28,513 bases of DNA from an uncultured Eubacteriales bacterium (lineage in GTDB: Bacteria > Bacillota > Clostridia > Oscillospirales > Acutalibacteraceae): positions 1 to 28,513 of the forward strand of contig ONVG01000013.1 in assembly GCA_900321195.1 (NCBI GenBank), given 5' to 3'. Under the pieces are notes generated by a model. The model was not told the DNA's origin. It was given only the letters and a program-made list of their open reading frames with translations, and made no database searches. Positions 10,853-19,131 of the stretch are shown piece after piece; position 1 is the stretch's first letter, and each line of letters starts with the position of its first letter. The position numbers and the translations under genes were made by a program.

Positions 10853-13800
10853 TCACTGATCAAAGCCAAGATCATCGTCATCGCTCGCATAGAAATCCTC
10901 TTCAAAATCGTCTTCATCATCAAAGAGATCGTCCTCGCCGTCTGCATCCTTGATAGTGTAGCCGTCTGTATCGCCGTCCGTAAGTACATTCTTCTCATCA
11001 AATTCTGTATTTACCGGTATGATATCATCATCCGTATCCTGACGGAGATCTATCTCGTTATTATCCTTATCGAGCACCTTGATATCAAGCGCAAGTGACT
11101 GAAGCTCTTTTATGAGGACTTTGAATGATTCCGGAACGCCCGGCTTCGGTATGCTCTGTCCCTTTACGATAGCCTCAAACGCCTTTACTCTGCCCACAAC
11201 GTCATCGGACTTGACTGTAAGTATCTCCTGAAGTGTATAAGCTGCGCCGTAAGCTTCAAGCGCCCATACTTCCATCTCTCCGAAACGCTGACCGCCGAAC
11301 TGAGCTTTACCGCCGAGAGGCTGCTGCGTAACGAGTGAGTACGGACCTGTTGAACGCGCATGTATCTTATCATCAACAAGGTGATGAAGCTTGAGGTAAT
11401 ACATATAGCCTACTGTTACGGGGTTATCGAAATATTCGCCTGTTCTGCCGTCCTTCAGCCATATCTTGCCGTCCTCGCTTATGCCTGCGTCACGGAAGCA
11501 CTGGAAAATATCCTGCTCGTGTGCGCCGTCAAATACGGGAGTCATTATCTTCCAGCCAAGAGCCTTTGCGGCATAGCCCAGATGTACTTCAAGCACCTGA
11601 CCGATGTTCATACGTGAAGGAACGCCCAACGGGTTAAGAACGATATCGAGCGGTCTGCCGTCGGGAAGGAAAGGCATATCCTCTTCGGGAAGTATTCTCG
11701 AAACGACACCCTTATTTCCGTGACGTCCTGCCATCTTGTCGCCGACCTGTATCTTACGTTTCTGTGCTATATAGCAGCGGACTACCTTGTTTACTCCGGG
11801 AGCAAGCTCATCGCTGCTGTTCTCTTTTGTGAATATCTTTACATCTACGATAATACCATACTCACCATGCGGAACTCTGAGTGAAGTATCGCGGACTTCT
11901 CTCGACTTCTCACCGAATATGGCTCTGAGGAGTCTTTCCTCAGCTGTAAGCTCTGTTTCGCCCTTTGGAGTTACCTTTCCGACAAGGATATCGCCTGCAT
12001 GTACCTCTGCGCCGATATGGATTATACCGTTTTCGTCAAGGTCTCTGAGCTGGTCGTCACCTATGTTCGGGATATCTCTTGTTATCTCTTCCGGACCTAA
12101 TTTGGTATCTCTTGCCTCTGTTTCATACTCTTCGATATGGATAGAGGTATATACGTCCTCACGGACTATCTTCTCATTGATAAGTACTGCGTCCTCGTAG
12201 TTATAGCCTTCCCAAGTCATAAAACCGATAAGAGCATTCTTACCGAGGCTTATCTCACCGTTTGAAGTAGCCGGACCGTCTGCAAGGACTTCATTTGCTT
12301 CTACTCTCTGACCGACATCAACTATCGGCACCTGATTTATACATGTACCCTGGTTGGAGCGTACAAATTTTGTAACCTTAAAGGTCTGAACTCTGCCCGA
12401 GTCATACTGTACCTTTATTTTGTCTGCGCTTACGTATTTAACAACGCCGGCTTCTTCGGCAAGAATACAAACGCCTGAGTCAACGCCTGCCTTGTATTCC
12501 ATACCTGTACCGACTATAGGTGATTCTGTTACAAGGAGCGGCACTGCCTGACGCTGCATGTTCGAGCCCATGAGAGCACGGTTTGCGTCATCGTTTTCGA
12601 GGAACGGTATCATAGCTGTAGCTACAGAAACGACCATCTTAGGCGAAACGTCCATGTAGTCTGCCCTTTCCCTCTCGACTTCAACGAATTCATCCTTGTA
12701 TCTGCCGACTATCTTTTTGTTTACGAAATGACCTTCTGCATCGAGCGGCTCATTAGCCTGAGCAACTATATAGTTATCCTCGACATCAGCAGTCATATAC
12801 TGAACTTCACTTGTAACAACGCCATTTTCCTTGTCTACCTTGCGGAAGGGAGCTTCTATAAGGCCGTATTCGTTTATTTTTGCGAATGTTGCAAGATAGG
12901 AGATAAGTCCGATGTTAGGACCTTCAGGAGTTTCGATAGGACACATGCGTCCGTAGTGGGTATAATGAACGTCACGGACCTCAAATCCTGCACGATCTCT
13001 GGAAAGACCGCCGGGGCCGAGGGCTGAAAGACGTCTTTTATGTGTAAGCTCTGCAAGAGGGTTGTTCTGATCCATGAACTGTGAAAGCGGTGATGAACCA
13101 AAGAACTCTTTTATTGCTGCCGTCACAGGACGGATATTGATAAGTGCGTTAGGTGAAAGGTGGTTAAGATCCTGTCCCTGAAGGGTCATTCTCTCTCTGA
13201 TAACTCTTTCGAGTCTTGCGAACCCTATTCTGAACTGATTCTGCAAAAGCTCGCCTACGGAGCGGATACGTCTGTTGCCGAGGTGGTCGATATCATCTGT
13301 TGTACCGATACCGCATGCAAGCGAATTCATGTAGTTTATGGTAGAGAATATATCGTCAATGATTATGTGCTTGGGGATAAGCTCATCCTTGCGTCTCTTT
13401 ATCTCTTTTTTGAGGCTTTCTTCGTCCTCACATGTATCAAGTATATCTCTGAGTACGCTGAAACGTACTTTTTCGTTTATGCCGCATTCTTCTTTTGCAT
13501 CAAAGTCAACATACTTTGATATGTCTACCATGCCGTTTGAGATTATCTTTACTGTACTGCCGTTGGGAGCCTTTACAAATGCTACTGTTACGCCTGCATT
13601 TTCTATTTCAAGAGCCTTTTCCTTTGATATGAACTCGCCCTCATCTGCAAGTATCTCACCTGTTGACGGGTCAGCCACGGGTTCGGCAAGAACATGATTT
13701 GTAAGGCGGTTTGATATGCCGAGTTTCTTGTTATACTTATATCTTCCGACCCTTGACATATCATATCTTCTTGCATCAAAGAAAAGTGCATCTATATGAG

Positions 13801-14563
13801 CCTGAGCGCTTTCTACTGTCGGCGGCTCGCTCGGACGGAGCTTTCTGTAAACTTCTTTGAGGGCGTCATCCTGATTTTTTGTAGGATCCTTCTCGATAGT
13901 AGCGAGTATCCTGTCATCAGCGCCGAAGAAATCTATTATCTGCTGGTCTGTTCCAAGACCGAGAGCGCGTATGAAAACAGTTACGGGAAGTTTTCTGTTC
14001 TTATCTATACGAACATAGAAAACATCGTTTACGTCATTCTCATATTCGAGCCATGCGCCTCTGTTAGGGATAACAGTTGCGCTGAAAAGCTGTTTTCCGG
14101 TCTTGTCGTAATCCATTTTATAGTACACGCCCGGTGATCGTACAAGCTGGGAAACGATAACACGTTCAGCGCCGTTGATAACGAATGTACCGCTCGGTGT
14201 CATAAGCGGGAAATCACCCATGAATACGATAGATTCCTTTACCTCTGATGTTTCTCTGTTATAAAGTCTTGCCTTTACCTTGAGCGGTGCAGCGTATGTG
14301 ACATCTCTTTCCTTACATTCCGCAATTGTATAGTTTGGGTTATCCTTTTCAAGCTTATAATCGACAAAGCTCAGCACAAGATTTCCCGAATAATCGGTTA
14401 TACCGGAAACATCTTCAAAAACCTCTTGAAGACCTTTATTGAGAAACCAATCATATGAGTCCTTCTGGATCTCAATAAGGTTAGGCATACCGATGACTTC
14501 TTCGGTATGAGAGAAGCTCATTCGCTCGGTCTTACCCAAGCGCACAGGTTTGACGTTTACCAT
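10853..14563 (-). CDS. rpoB: DNA-directed RNA polymerase subunit beta
   Basis: 1,236 residues. The start is placed at MVNVKPVRLGKTERMSF, the usual Clostridia N-terminus, with GGAG just upstream. The longer open frame (to 14,773) would run through the promoter's transcribed leader and is not used. The rifampicin region SQFMDQNNPLAEL-THKRRLSALGPGGL has the wild-type residues: D498, H508 and S513 correspond to E. coli D516, H526 and S531. The organism is thus predicted rifampicin sensitive. GNKGVVSRI and the C-terminal beta/beta' clamp segment GGQRFGEMEVWALEAYGA are intact. The last ~45 residues are very acidic. It is transcribed with rpoC from a consensus promoter at 14,780-14,808. No rplJ or rplL lies upstream; the preceding gene is a sugar kinase. 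Confidence 0.98.
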   Translation of the reverse strand: MVNVKPVRLGKTERMSFSHTEEVIGMPNLIEIQKDSYDWFLNKGLQEVFEDVSGITDYSGNLVLSFVDYKLEKDNPNYTIAECKERDVTYAAPLKVKARLYNRETSEVKESIVFMGDFPLMTPSGTFVINGAERVIVSQLVRSPGVYYKMDYDKTGKQLFSATVIPNRGAWLEYENDVNDVFYVRIDKNRKLPVTVFIRALGLGTDQQIIDFFGADDRILATIEKDPTKNQDDALKEVYRKLRPSEPPTVESAQAHIDALFFDARRYDMSRVGRYKYNKKLGISNRLTNHVLAEPVADPSTGEILADEGEFISKEKALEIENAGVTVAFVKAPNGSTVKIISNGMVDISKYVDFDAKEECGINEKVRFSVLRDILDTCEDEESLKKEIKRRKDELIPKHIIIDDIFSTINYMNSLACGIGTTDDIDHLGNRRIRSVGELLQNQFRIGFARLERVIRERMTLQGQDLNHLSPNALINIRPVTAAIKEFFGSSPLSQFMDQNNPLAELTHKRRLSALGPGGLSRDRAGFEVRDVHYTHYGRMCPIETPEGPNIGLISYLATFAKINEYGLIEAPFRKVDKENGVVTSEVQYMTADVEDNYIVAQANEPLDAEGHFVNKKIVGRYKDEFVEVERERADYMDVSPKMVVSVATAMIPFLENDDANRALMGSNMQRQAVPLLVTESPIVGTGMEYKAGVDSGVCILAEEAGVVKYVSADKIKVQYDSGRVQTFKVTKFVRSNQGTCINQVPIVDVGQRVEANEVLADGPATSNGEISLGKNALIGFMTWEGYNYEDAVLINEKIVREDVYTSIHIEEYETEARDTKLGPEEITRDIPNIGDDQLRDLDENGIIHIGAEVHAGDILVGKVTPKGETELTAEERLLRAIFGEKSREVRDTSLRVPHGEYGIIVDVKIFTKENSSDELAPGVNKVVRCYIAQKRKIQVGDKMAGRHGNKGVVSRILPEEDMPFLPDGRPLDIVLNPLGVPSRMNIGQVLEVHLGYAAKALGWKIMTPVFDGAHEQDIFQCFRDAGISEDGKIWLKDGRTGEYFDNPVTVGYMYYLKLHHLVDDKIHARSTGPYSLVTQQPLGGKAQFGGQRFGEMEVWALEAYGAAYTLQEILTVKSDDVVGRVKAFEAIVKGQSIPKPGVPESFKVLIKELQSLALDIKVLDKDNNEIDLRQDTDDDIIPVNTEFDEKNVLTDGDTDGYTIKDADGEDDLFDDEDDFEEDFYASDDDDLGFDQ

Positions 14564-14586
14564 ACGATCACTCCATTCATTTTGTT

Positions 14587-14636
14587 TACATTCCGGATAG
14601 TAATATGCCGGACGGAAGTGCATCTCCGGGAATGTA
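14587..14636 (-). other. long hairpin in the rpoB leader
   Basis: The rpoB transcript has a leader of about 200 nt (14,564-~14,773). TACATTCCCGGA (minus, 14,636-14,625) pairs with TCCGGAATGTA (14,597-14,587) over 11 bp with one bulged C. The hairpin ends ~23 bases before the start codon, close to the ribosome site, and has no T tract, so it is not a terminator. It could control translation. No Rfam family is recognised by eye. The rest of the leader holds a GGGTTTTTTACCC hairpin and an A/T-rich stretch. Confidence 0.55.
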
Positions 14637-14779
14637 TTTCCGTTCAGCACCACAGTGCGCCGCTTAAAACAATTATATAAAAAACTCTTGATTTTTTTCT
14701 CAAAGTATGCTATTATGTTTTGAGCGTAAGGGTAAAAAACCCGAAAAGAGCCTATTCCTCTACTATGATGCATTCTACA

Positions 14780-14808
14780 ATTATAATGTATCAGCGGTTA
14801 TTTGTCAA
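14780..14808 (-). promoter_or_regulatory. rpoBC promoter
   Basis: On the minus strand TTGACA (14,808-14,803), a 17-base spacer and TATAAT (14,785-14,780): a perfect consensus match. Transcription would start near 14,773. The -35 box is half of an inverted repeat (14,793-14,827). Confidence 0.9.
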
Positions 14809-14837
14809 GAGTTTTTGACAAGCCGCTTATTTTTTTT
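14793..14837 (+). terminator. dyad with a T run over the rpoB -35 box (possible plus-strand terminator or operator)
   Basis: On the plus strand AGCGG..TTGTCAA (14,793-14,808) is mirrored by TTGACAA.CCGCT (14,815-14,827), followed by TATTTTTTTT. This has the form of a Rho-independent terminator for transcription running antisense out of rpoB, yet no plus-strand gene lies upstream. On the minus strand the same dyad contains the rpoB -35 hexamer. Function unproven. Confidence 0.4.
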
Positions 14838-14915
14838 GCTTTTTTTCTCCATTTTACACAAAATTCTTCTCTGTCGGTTTAAAAGAAACACGCGGCAGCG
14901 TTGATTGCTTTTTCT

Positions 14916-14960
14916 CTAACATAAAACGCCCGACAGGGAATGTCGGGCGTTTTATGTTAG
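14916..14960 (-). terminator. terminator of the ROK kinase gene
   Basis: A perfect 20-bp inverted repeat (14,916-14,935 and 14,941-14,960) around a 5-base loop, with GCCCGACA/TGTCGGGC at its core and a T-rich outer arm. It begins about 30 bases after the kinase stop and separates it from rpoB. Confidence 0.9.
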
Positions 14961-14990
14961 AAAGGTATGCAAAAAACTTGTACTCAATTA

Positions 14991-15944
14991 TTACTTGCCA
15001 AGAAATGCTGCGCCGATTATTCCAGCATCATTTCCAAGCTCGCAAAGGCATACTTCTGTCTGCTTGTCATTATGCTTTGTGTAACGCTCAGCTTCGATTA
15101 TCTTCTTGAGCGGAACAAGAAGTGTATCGCCCTGGCTGCTTACACCGCCGCCTATGCAAAGTATGTTAGGCTGGAATATGTTTATTATGTTAACAAGTCC
15201 GCAGCCGAGATATTCGATATATTCATCAACGATAGCCTTACCTACGGGACAGCCCTGCTCAAGAGCATCGAATGCTGTTCTGCCTGTTATCTTTGACTCG
15301 TCACCGCCTATCATTTTGTAAAGGATAGAATTCTGATTTTCAGTGCTTACTATAGCTTCCTTTGTCATGTTGATGATACCTGTAGCGGATGAATAAGCCT
15401 CCCAGCAGCCTTTTCTTCCGCATGTACACTGACGGCCGCCATGCTGTATAACTATATGTCCAAGCTCTGCGCCTGCGTGGTTGGAGCCGCTGTATATCAT
15501 ACCGTCTATGATTATACCGCCGCCTACACCCGTACCGAGTGTGATAACGACTGCATCATTTGCATCCTTAGCAGCGCCTACACAGAACTCACCGTATGCA
15601 GCAGCATTTGCATCATTCTCAACATAAACATCGATACCAAGACGCTCACGCATCATATCAACGATATGCCAGTTATGGAAATTGAAGTTATTAGTATATT
15701 CAATAATGCCTGTTTCACCGTTAACTGCGCCCGGTGCGCCTATACCTATAAAGTTGATATCGTTTTTAGTAAGACCTGCACTTTCAAGAGCCTTGAGAGC
15801 AACAGCTGCCATATCATCACAAATTTCTTCCTGAGGACGAGGAAGATTAGTTTTACAGCTTGCTTTTACGATAATGTTGCCGTCTTCGTCAACTACACCG
15901 TTAATGATATGTGTACCGCCGAGATCAATACCAAGATAATACAT
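14991..15944 (-). CDS. ROK-family sugar kinase, probably glucokinase
   Basis: 317-residue ROK protein, very likely phosphorylating glucose or another hexose with ATP in the cytoplasm. The ATP loop is GIDLGGTHI (5-13). ENDANAAAYGE places the catalytic aspartate at D111, and LGTGVGGGI follows. The ROK zinc site is formed by H163 and C173, C175 and C180 in CTCGRKGC. There is no N-terminal helix-turn-helix, so it is a kinase rather than a ROK repressor. The start ATG follows AGGAGG by 7 bases. It forms a one-gene unit with an extended -10 promoter upstream and a strong terminator downstream. Glucokinase is the common role of this length and motif set, but ManNAc or fructose kinases look alike. 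Confidence 0.9.
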   Translation of the reverse strand: MYYLGIDLGGTHIINGVVDEDGNIIVKASCKTNLPRPQEEICDDMAAVALKALESAGLTKNDINFIGIGAPGAVNGETGIIEYTNNFNFHNWHIVDMMRERLGIDVYVENDANAAAYGEFCVGAAKDANDAVVITLGTGVGGGIIIDGMIYSGSNHAGAELGHIVIQHGGRQCTCGRKGCWEAYSSATGIINMTKEAIVSTENQNSILYKMIGGDESKITGRTAFDALEQGCPVGKAIVDEYIEYLGCGLVNIINIFQPNILCIGGGVSSQGDTLLVPLKKIIEAERYTKHNDKQTEVCLCELGNDAGIIGAAFLGK

Positions 15945-15977
15945 AAATAATTCCTCCTAAAAGATTTCTATGGAGAT

Positions 15978-15986
15978 ATTATATCA
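15978..15986 (-). promoter_or_regulatory. extended -10 promoter of the ROK kinase gene
   Basis: On the minus strand TGATATAAT (15,986-15,978), i.e. TATAAT with the TG extension. No good -35 box is seen 17 bases upstream (CTTTAA), which fits an extended -10 promoter. Confidence 0.6.
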
Positions 15987-16036
15987 TATTGCACAAATTT
16001 TTAAAGAGGAAATTCAAAATTTTTAAAAAATCGTTG

Positions 16037-16054
16037 ACTTATACAATTATAAGT
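16037..16054. repeat. short inverted repeat between rlmH and the ROK gene
   Basis: ACTTATA (16,037-16,043) and TATAAGT (16,048-16,054) around CAAT. On the minus strand it is followed after six bases by TTTTTT, so it may be a weak terminator for rlmH; an operator is also possible. Confidence 0.35.
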
Positions 16055-16110
16055 ACAGTTTAATGGTAACTTTGACAGATAGAGTCGAAAAAGTATCAGT
16101 CCGGCATAAT

Positions 16111-16593
16111 TCATTTATGATATTTTCCGCCGCTGTTTATCTGGAACGCGCGGTATATCTGCTCGCAAAGCATAACTCTTGCAAGCTGGTGCGGAAAAGT
16201 CATGTCAGACATAGACATCCTGAGATAAGAAGCGCTCTTTACCTCTTCGGAAAGTCCCCATGAACCGCCTATTATGAACGCGATACTGCTGCATCCGTCA
16301 ACAGCTAACCTGTCAAGCTCAGCCGCAAGCTTTTCCGAGCTTTTCTGTTTTCCCTCAATGCACATAGAGATTATTTTTGCGCCTTTCGGTATCTTTGAAA
16401 GTATTCTCCTGCCTTCCTTTTCAAGCGTTGAAAGTATCTGCGCGTCCGAAGGCATATCTCCTACTCTTTCTTCATCCACCTCGATAATGGAGAAATTGCA
16501 GAAGCCTTTCAGCCGCTTTGAATACTCCTCACAGGCGGCTGTCCAGTATTTTTCTTTAAGTCTGCCTACGCAGATGATATTTACGCTTATCAT
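16111..16593 (-). CDS. rlmH: 23S rRNA (pseudouridine-1915-N3)-methyltransferase RlmH
   Basis: A 160-residue SPOUT-class methyltransferase that methylates pseudouridine 1915 in helix 69 of assembled 70S ribosomes, using S-adenosylmethionine. Length and motifs are standard: the N-terminal ICVGRLKEKYW, the SAM-pocket segment FIIGGSWGLSEEV (107-119) in the trefoil knot, and the C-terminal FPHQLARVMLCEQIYRAFQINSGGKYHK. The start ATG follows GGGAGG by 6 bases. It lies 31 bases after the walJ-like gene and is probably co-transcribed with it. This pair is a conserved neighbourhood in Firmicutes. Confidence 0.97.
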   Translation of the reverse strand: MISVNIICVGRLKEKYWTAACEEYSKRLKGFCNFSIIEVDEERVGDMPSDAQILSTLEKEGRRILSKIPKGAKIISMCIEGKQKSSEKLAAELDRLAVDGCSSIAFIIGGSWGLSEEVKSASYLRMSMSDMTFPHQLARVMLCEQIYRAFQINSGGKYHK

Positions 16594-16624
16594 ATATCCT
16601 CCCTATAAAAACGCCGATATTCTG

Positions 16625-17416
16625 TCAATATATTATACTGCCGGATGTATATTTTTCAGGTACGACCGAAAGCATGAAGTCGATATTCTGTTTCATGCGG
16701 TTCTGTTCAAGAAGCGAAAGCGACGCACTCATTGCAAGCTCCGGAAAATTGTTCTCCTTGCTGAGATGAGCAAGAAATATCCTTGTAGTGCCGGAGGAAA
16801 CAAGCTCGACTGCCGTTTCCGCACAAAGCTCATTTGAAAGATGACCTTTTTCGGAAAGTATCCTCTGTCTCAGCACATAAGGATAAGAGCTCATTTTAAG
16901 CATCCCTACATCATGGTTAGATTCAAGTACTATCGTATCACAGCCGCGCACAGCCGACATTATCTCATTTGTGATAACTCCCGTATCCGTTGCAAATGCA
17001 GTGTGCCTGCCGTCGCTGCTGTCAACCGTAAATCCGAGTCCCTCACAGCAGTCATGTGAGATATGGAAAGGCTTTACAAGCATTCCTGCTGCATCTATGC
17101 CGTCAGATGTTATCGGTGAGATATCGACCTTTTCATTTATAAGTCCTTTGCTTTCAAGCGCATTTATCGTTCCTTCGGATGCATAGACCTTTAGCTTGTA
17201 TTTGGAAGCAAGCACTCTGAGTGCGCTTGAATGGTCGATATGCTCATGCGTGACGAATACCGCGCGTACATTCTTTATATCAAGCCGGTTATCTTCAAGA
17301 GCGCATACTATCTGCTTTGCACTTCTGCCGCAGTCTATAAGTATTCCGTCACTTGCAGAGCCTATGTAATAGCTGTTGCCTGAGCTGCCGCTGAACAGCG
17401 GACACAATCTTGTCAT
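16625..17416 (-). CDS. metallo-beta-lactamase-fold hydrolase, WalJ/YycJ type
   Basis: 263 residues with a metallo-beta-lactamase fold. The metal motif THEHIDH is at 56-62, with an aspartate in AFATDTG and a histidine in FLAHLSKEN. The N-terminus LCPLFSGSSGNSYYIG is typical of the YycJ/WalJ family. Such proteins are linked to DNA end processing (5'-exonuclease activity) and, in Bacillus, to coordinating replication with cell division next to walKR. Here no walKR genes are seen; murA precedes and rlmH follows. The start is ATG 17,416, with a weak GTGGTGA ribosome site; the longer frame would begin inside the murA terminator. No clear promoter is seen, so readthrough from murA is possible. Confidence 0.85.
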   Translation of the reverse strand: MTRLCPLFSGSSGNSYYIGSASDGILIDCGRSAKQIVCALEDNRLDIKNVRAVFVTHEHIDHSSALRVLASKYKLKVYASEGTINALESKGLINEKVDISPITSDGIDAAGMLVKPFHISHDCCEGLGFTVDSSDGRHTAFATDTGVITNEIMSAVRGCDTIVLESNHDVGMLKMSSYPYVLRQRILSEKGHLSNELCAETAVELVSSGTTRIFLAHLSKENNFPELAMSASLSLLEQNRMKQNIDFMLSVVPEKYTSGSIIY

Positions 17417-17443
17417 ATTCACCACACCCGAATAATTATTTTT

Positions 17444-17494
17444 CAAAAAAATCAAAGGTACAGTCACTCTGTTGAAAGTAACAGTACCTTTGAT
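17444..17494 (-). terminator. murA terminator
   Basis: ATCAAAGGTAC (17,451-17,461) pairs with GTACCTTTGAT (17,484-17,494), with five further inner pairs (one G-T). On the minus strand a run of T follows. It sits between murA and the walJ-like gene, so it may act as a partial terminator within one gene string. Confidence 0.85.
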
Positions 17495-17519
17495 GTGAAT
17501 TTTTATTTCTTATCTTTGT

Positions 17520-18806
17520 CTATGCCGTTTTTTTTACATTTATAGGGTCATCGGTATAGATTATGCGTATATCAGCGCCGAGAGAAGAGAACTTTTCAAC
17601 GATATCCTCATAACCTCTTTCGATATGCTCGATATCCTCTATATAAGTCGTACCCTTTGCAGCAAGCGCAGCTATTACCATAGCAGCTCCTGCTCTGAGG
17701 TCTGTAGCCTTTACAGGTGCGCCGTTAAGCTCATCAACGCCTTCAATAACAGCGACCTTGCCGTCAACCGATATGACTGCGCCCATGCGCTTGAGCTCTT
17801 CTATATATCTGAAACGGTTGTCCCATACAGCTTCGGTAACAATGCTCGTACCCTTTGCTATAGAGAGAAGCGCTGCTATCTGCGGCTGCATATCGGTAGG
17901 AAATCCCGGATGCGGCATCGTCTTTACATTGCAGCGTCTGAGCGGTCCTGTCCTGCGTACACGAACAGAGTCTTCATACTCATCTATCTCTACACCCATT
18001 TCCCTGAGCTTTGCGGTTATAGATTCAAGGTGCTTTGTTATAACATTGCGCACAATAACATCTCCGCCTGTCGCAGCAGCAGCTACCATGTATGTACCTG
18101 CTTCTATCTGGTCGGGTATTATTGAATAAGTCGTACCGTTGAGATGCTTTACGCCGTTTATCTTTATAACGTCTGTTCCTGCGCCTCTTACGTCAGCGCC
18201 CATAGAATTGAGGAAATTTGCAAGGTCTACGATATGCGGCTCCTTGGCTGCATTCTCGATTATTGTCTTGCCCTCTGCCTTTACAGCCGCAAGCATTATA
18301 TTGACTGTTGCGCCGACTGATACGACATCAAGATAAACATGACCGCCTTTAAGATGCTCTGCCTTTACATTTATCATTCCTGCCGCAACGCTGTGTTCTG
18401 CGCCAAGAACAGCAAAGCCTTTAAGGTGCTGGTCTATAGGTCTTACTCCGAAATCGCAGCCGCCCGGCAAAGCAACTTCAGCTCTTGAAAACTTGCCCAA
18501 AAGTGCGCCTAAAAGATAGCTTGACGCTCTCATCCTGCGTACTATATCATAATCCGCAACAGGTTTTTTGATGTATGAAGCATCTATTTCAAGAGTCGTT
18601 TTATCTATCCTGTTGACTCTTGCCCCCATCTCATGAAGTATATTGGCTATAAGGTTGACATCCATTATATTCGGTATATTTTCGATACGGCAAACGCCGT
18701 CGGAAAGAATGACAGCAGGGATAATTGCGACCGCAGCATTCTTTGCACCGCTTATACGCACTTCACCTCTAAGCTGTTTGCCGCCGTTGACAACGATCTT
18801 TTTCAA
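17520..18806 (-). CDS. murA: UDP-N-acetylglucosamine 1-carboxyvinyltransferase
   Basis: Transfers enolpyruvate from PEP to UDP-GlcNAc, the first committed step of peptidoglycan synthesis. 428 residues; RISGAKNAAVAI at the N-terminus and the active loop LPGGCDFGVRP with catalytic C117, so fosfomycin sensitivity is expected. Other family segments are HPGFPTDMQPQIAALL and GAAMVIAALAAKGTT. The start is taken as TTG 18,806, with GAGGAG 9 bases upstream; the product then begins MKKIVVNGGKQLRG as in relatives. No ATG fits: the only one upstream would add 26 unlikely residues inside the leader. The gene has its own promoter at 18,977-19,005 and a structured leader. Firmicutes often carry two MurA copies; which one this is cannot be told here. 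Confidence 0.95.
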   Translation of the reverse strand: MKKIVVNGGKQLRGEVRISGAKNAAVAIIPAVILSDGVCRIENIPNIMDVNLIANILHEMGARVNRIDKTTLEIDASYIKKPVADYDIVRRMRASSYLLGALLGKFSRAEVALPGGCDFGVRPIDQHLKGFAVLGAEHSVAAGMINVKAEHLKGGHVYLDVVSVGATVNIMLAAVKAEGKTIIENAAKEPHIVDLANFLNSMGADVRGAGTDVIKINGVKHLNGTTYSIIPDQIEAGTYMVAAAATGGDVIVRNVITKHLESITAKLREMGVEIDEYEDSVRVRRTGPLRRCNVKTMPHPGFPTDMQPQIAALLSIAKGTSIVTEAVWDNRFRYIEELKRMGAVISVDGKVAVIEGVDELNGAPVKATDLRAGAAMVIAALAAKGTTYIEDIEHIERGYEDIVEKFSSLGADIRIIYTDDPINVKKTA

Positions 18807-18976
18807 AACACAACACTCCTCATAGTCGTATGAGTAAACTAAAATGAACAGCGGTACAGTACACCGCAAATAATCAAGATACACAAATTTCTGTATATGA
18901 AATTAAGCAAAAACACGGTTTTTTGCTTATTTCAGAGTACACTAAACAAACAAGTGAGAAAACCCACTCTTGAGTA
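18807..18976 (-). other. structured leader of murA
   Basis: About 165 nt of untranslated leader. On the minus strand: AGTGGG/CTCACT near the 5' end; a 10-bp stem AAGCAAAAAC/GTTTTTGCTT extended by GAAAT/ATTTC past one bulge; ATACA/TGTAT; and GCGGT/ACCGC shortly before the ribosome site. None has a proper T tract, so termination is not the obvious mechanism. No known riboswitch class is recognised by eye. Confidence 0.45.
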
Positions 18977-19005
18977 ATGATAATACAAAGCCATTCGATT
19001 GTCAA
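18977..19005 (-). promoter_or_regulatory. murA promoter
   Basis: On the minus strand TTGACA (19,005-19,000), 17-base spacer, TATCAT (18,982-18,977), with A/T-rich sequence upstream that could act as an UP element. With the leader and the terminator at 19,081-19,130 it fills the 325 bases between murA and the aminopeptidase gene. Confidence 0.82.
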
Positions 19006-19080
19006 TAATAAAATAATTTTTGTAACATTATTGTTACTCAATATCTTTACATTGTATAATAAAATACGCCGTCAAACGAC

Positions 19081-19130
19081 AAAAACAGTCAACCTGCCGA
19101 CCTCATATAAAGGTCTTTTACTTGACAGTT
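19081..19130 (-). terminator. terminator of the prfA-sua5-aminopeptidase gene string
   Basis: On the minus strand AACTGTCAA pairs with TTGACTGTT (one mismatch), with inner AAGACCT/AGGTC, and TTTTT follows. It starts right after the aminopeptidase stop. Confidence 0.65.
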
Positions 19131-19131
19131 A

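Noticed and set aside
14564..14773. Longer rpoB start adding 70 residues
   Set aside because: It would begin at about the predicted transcript start, has no ribosome site, and relatives start at MVNVKPVRL.
16274..16837. 187-residue plus-strand frame across rlmH and the walJ-like gene
   Set aside because: Antisense to two well-recognised genes, with no motif of its own.
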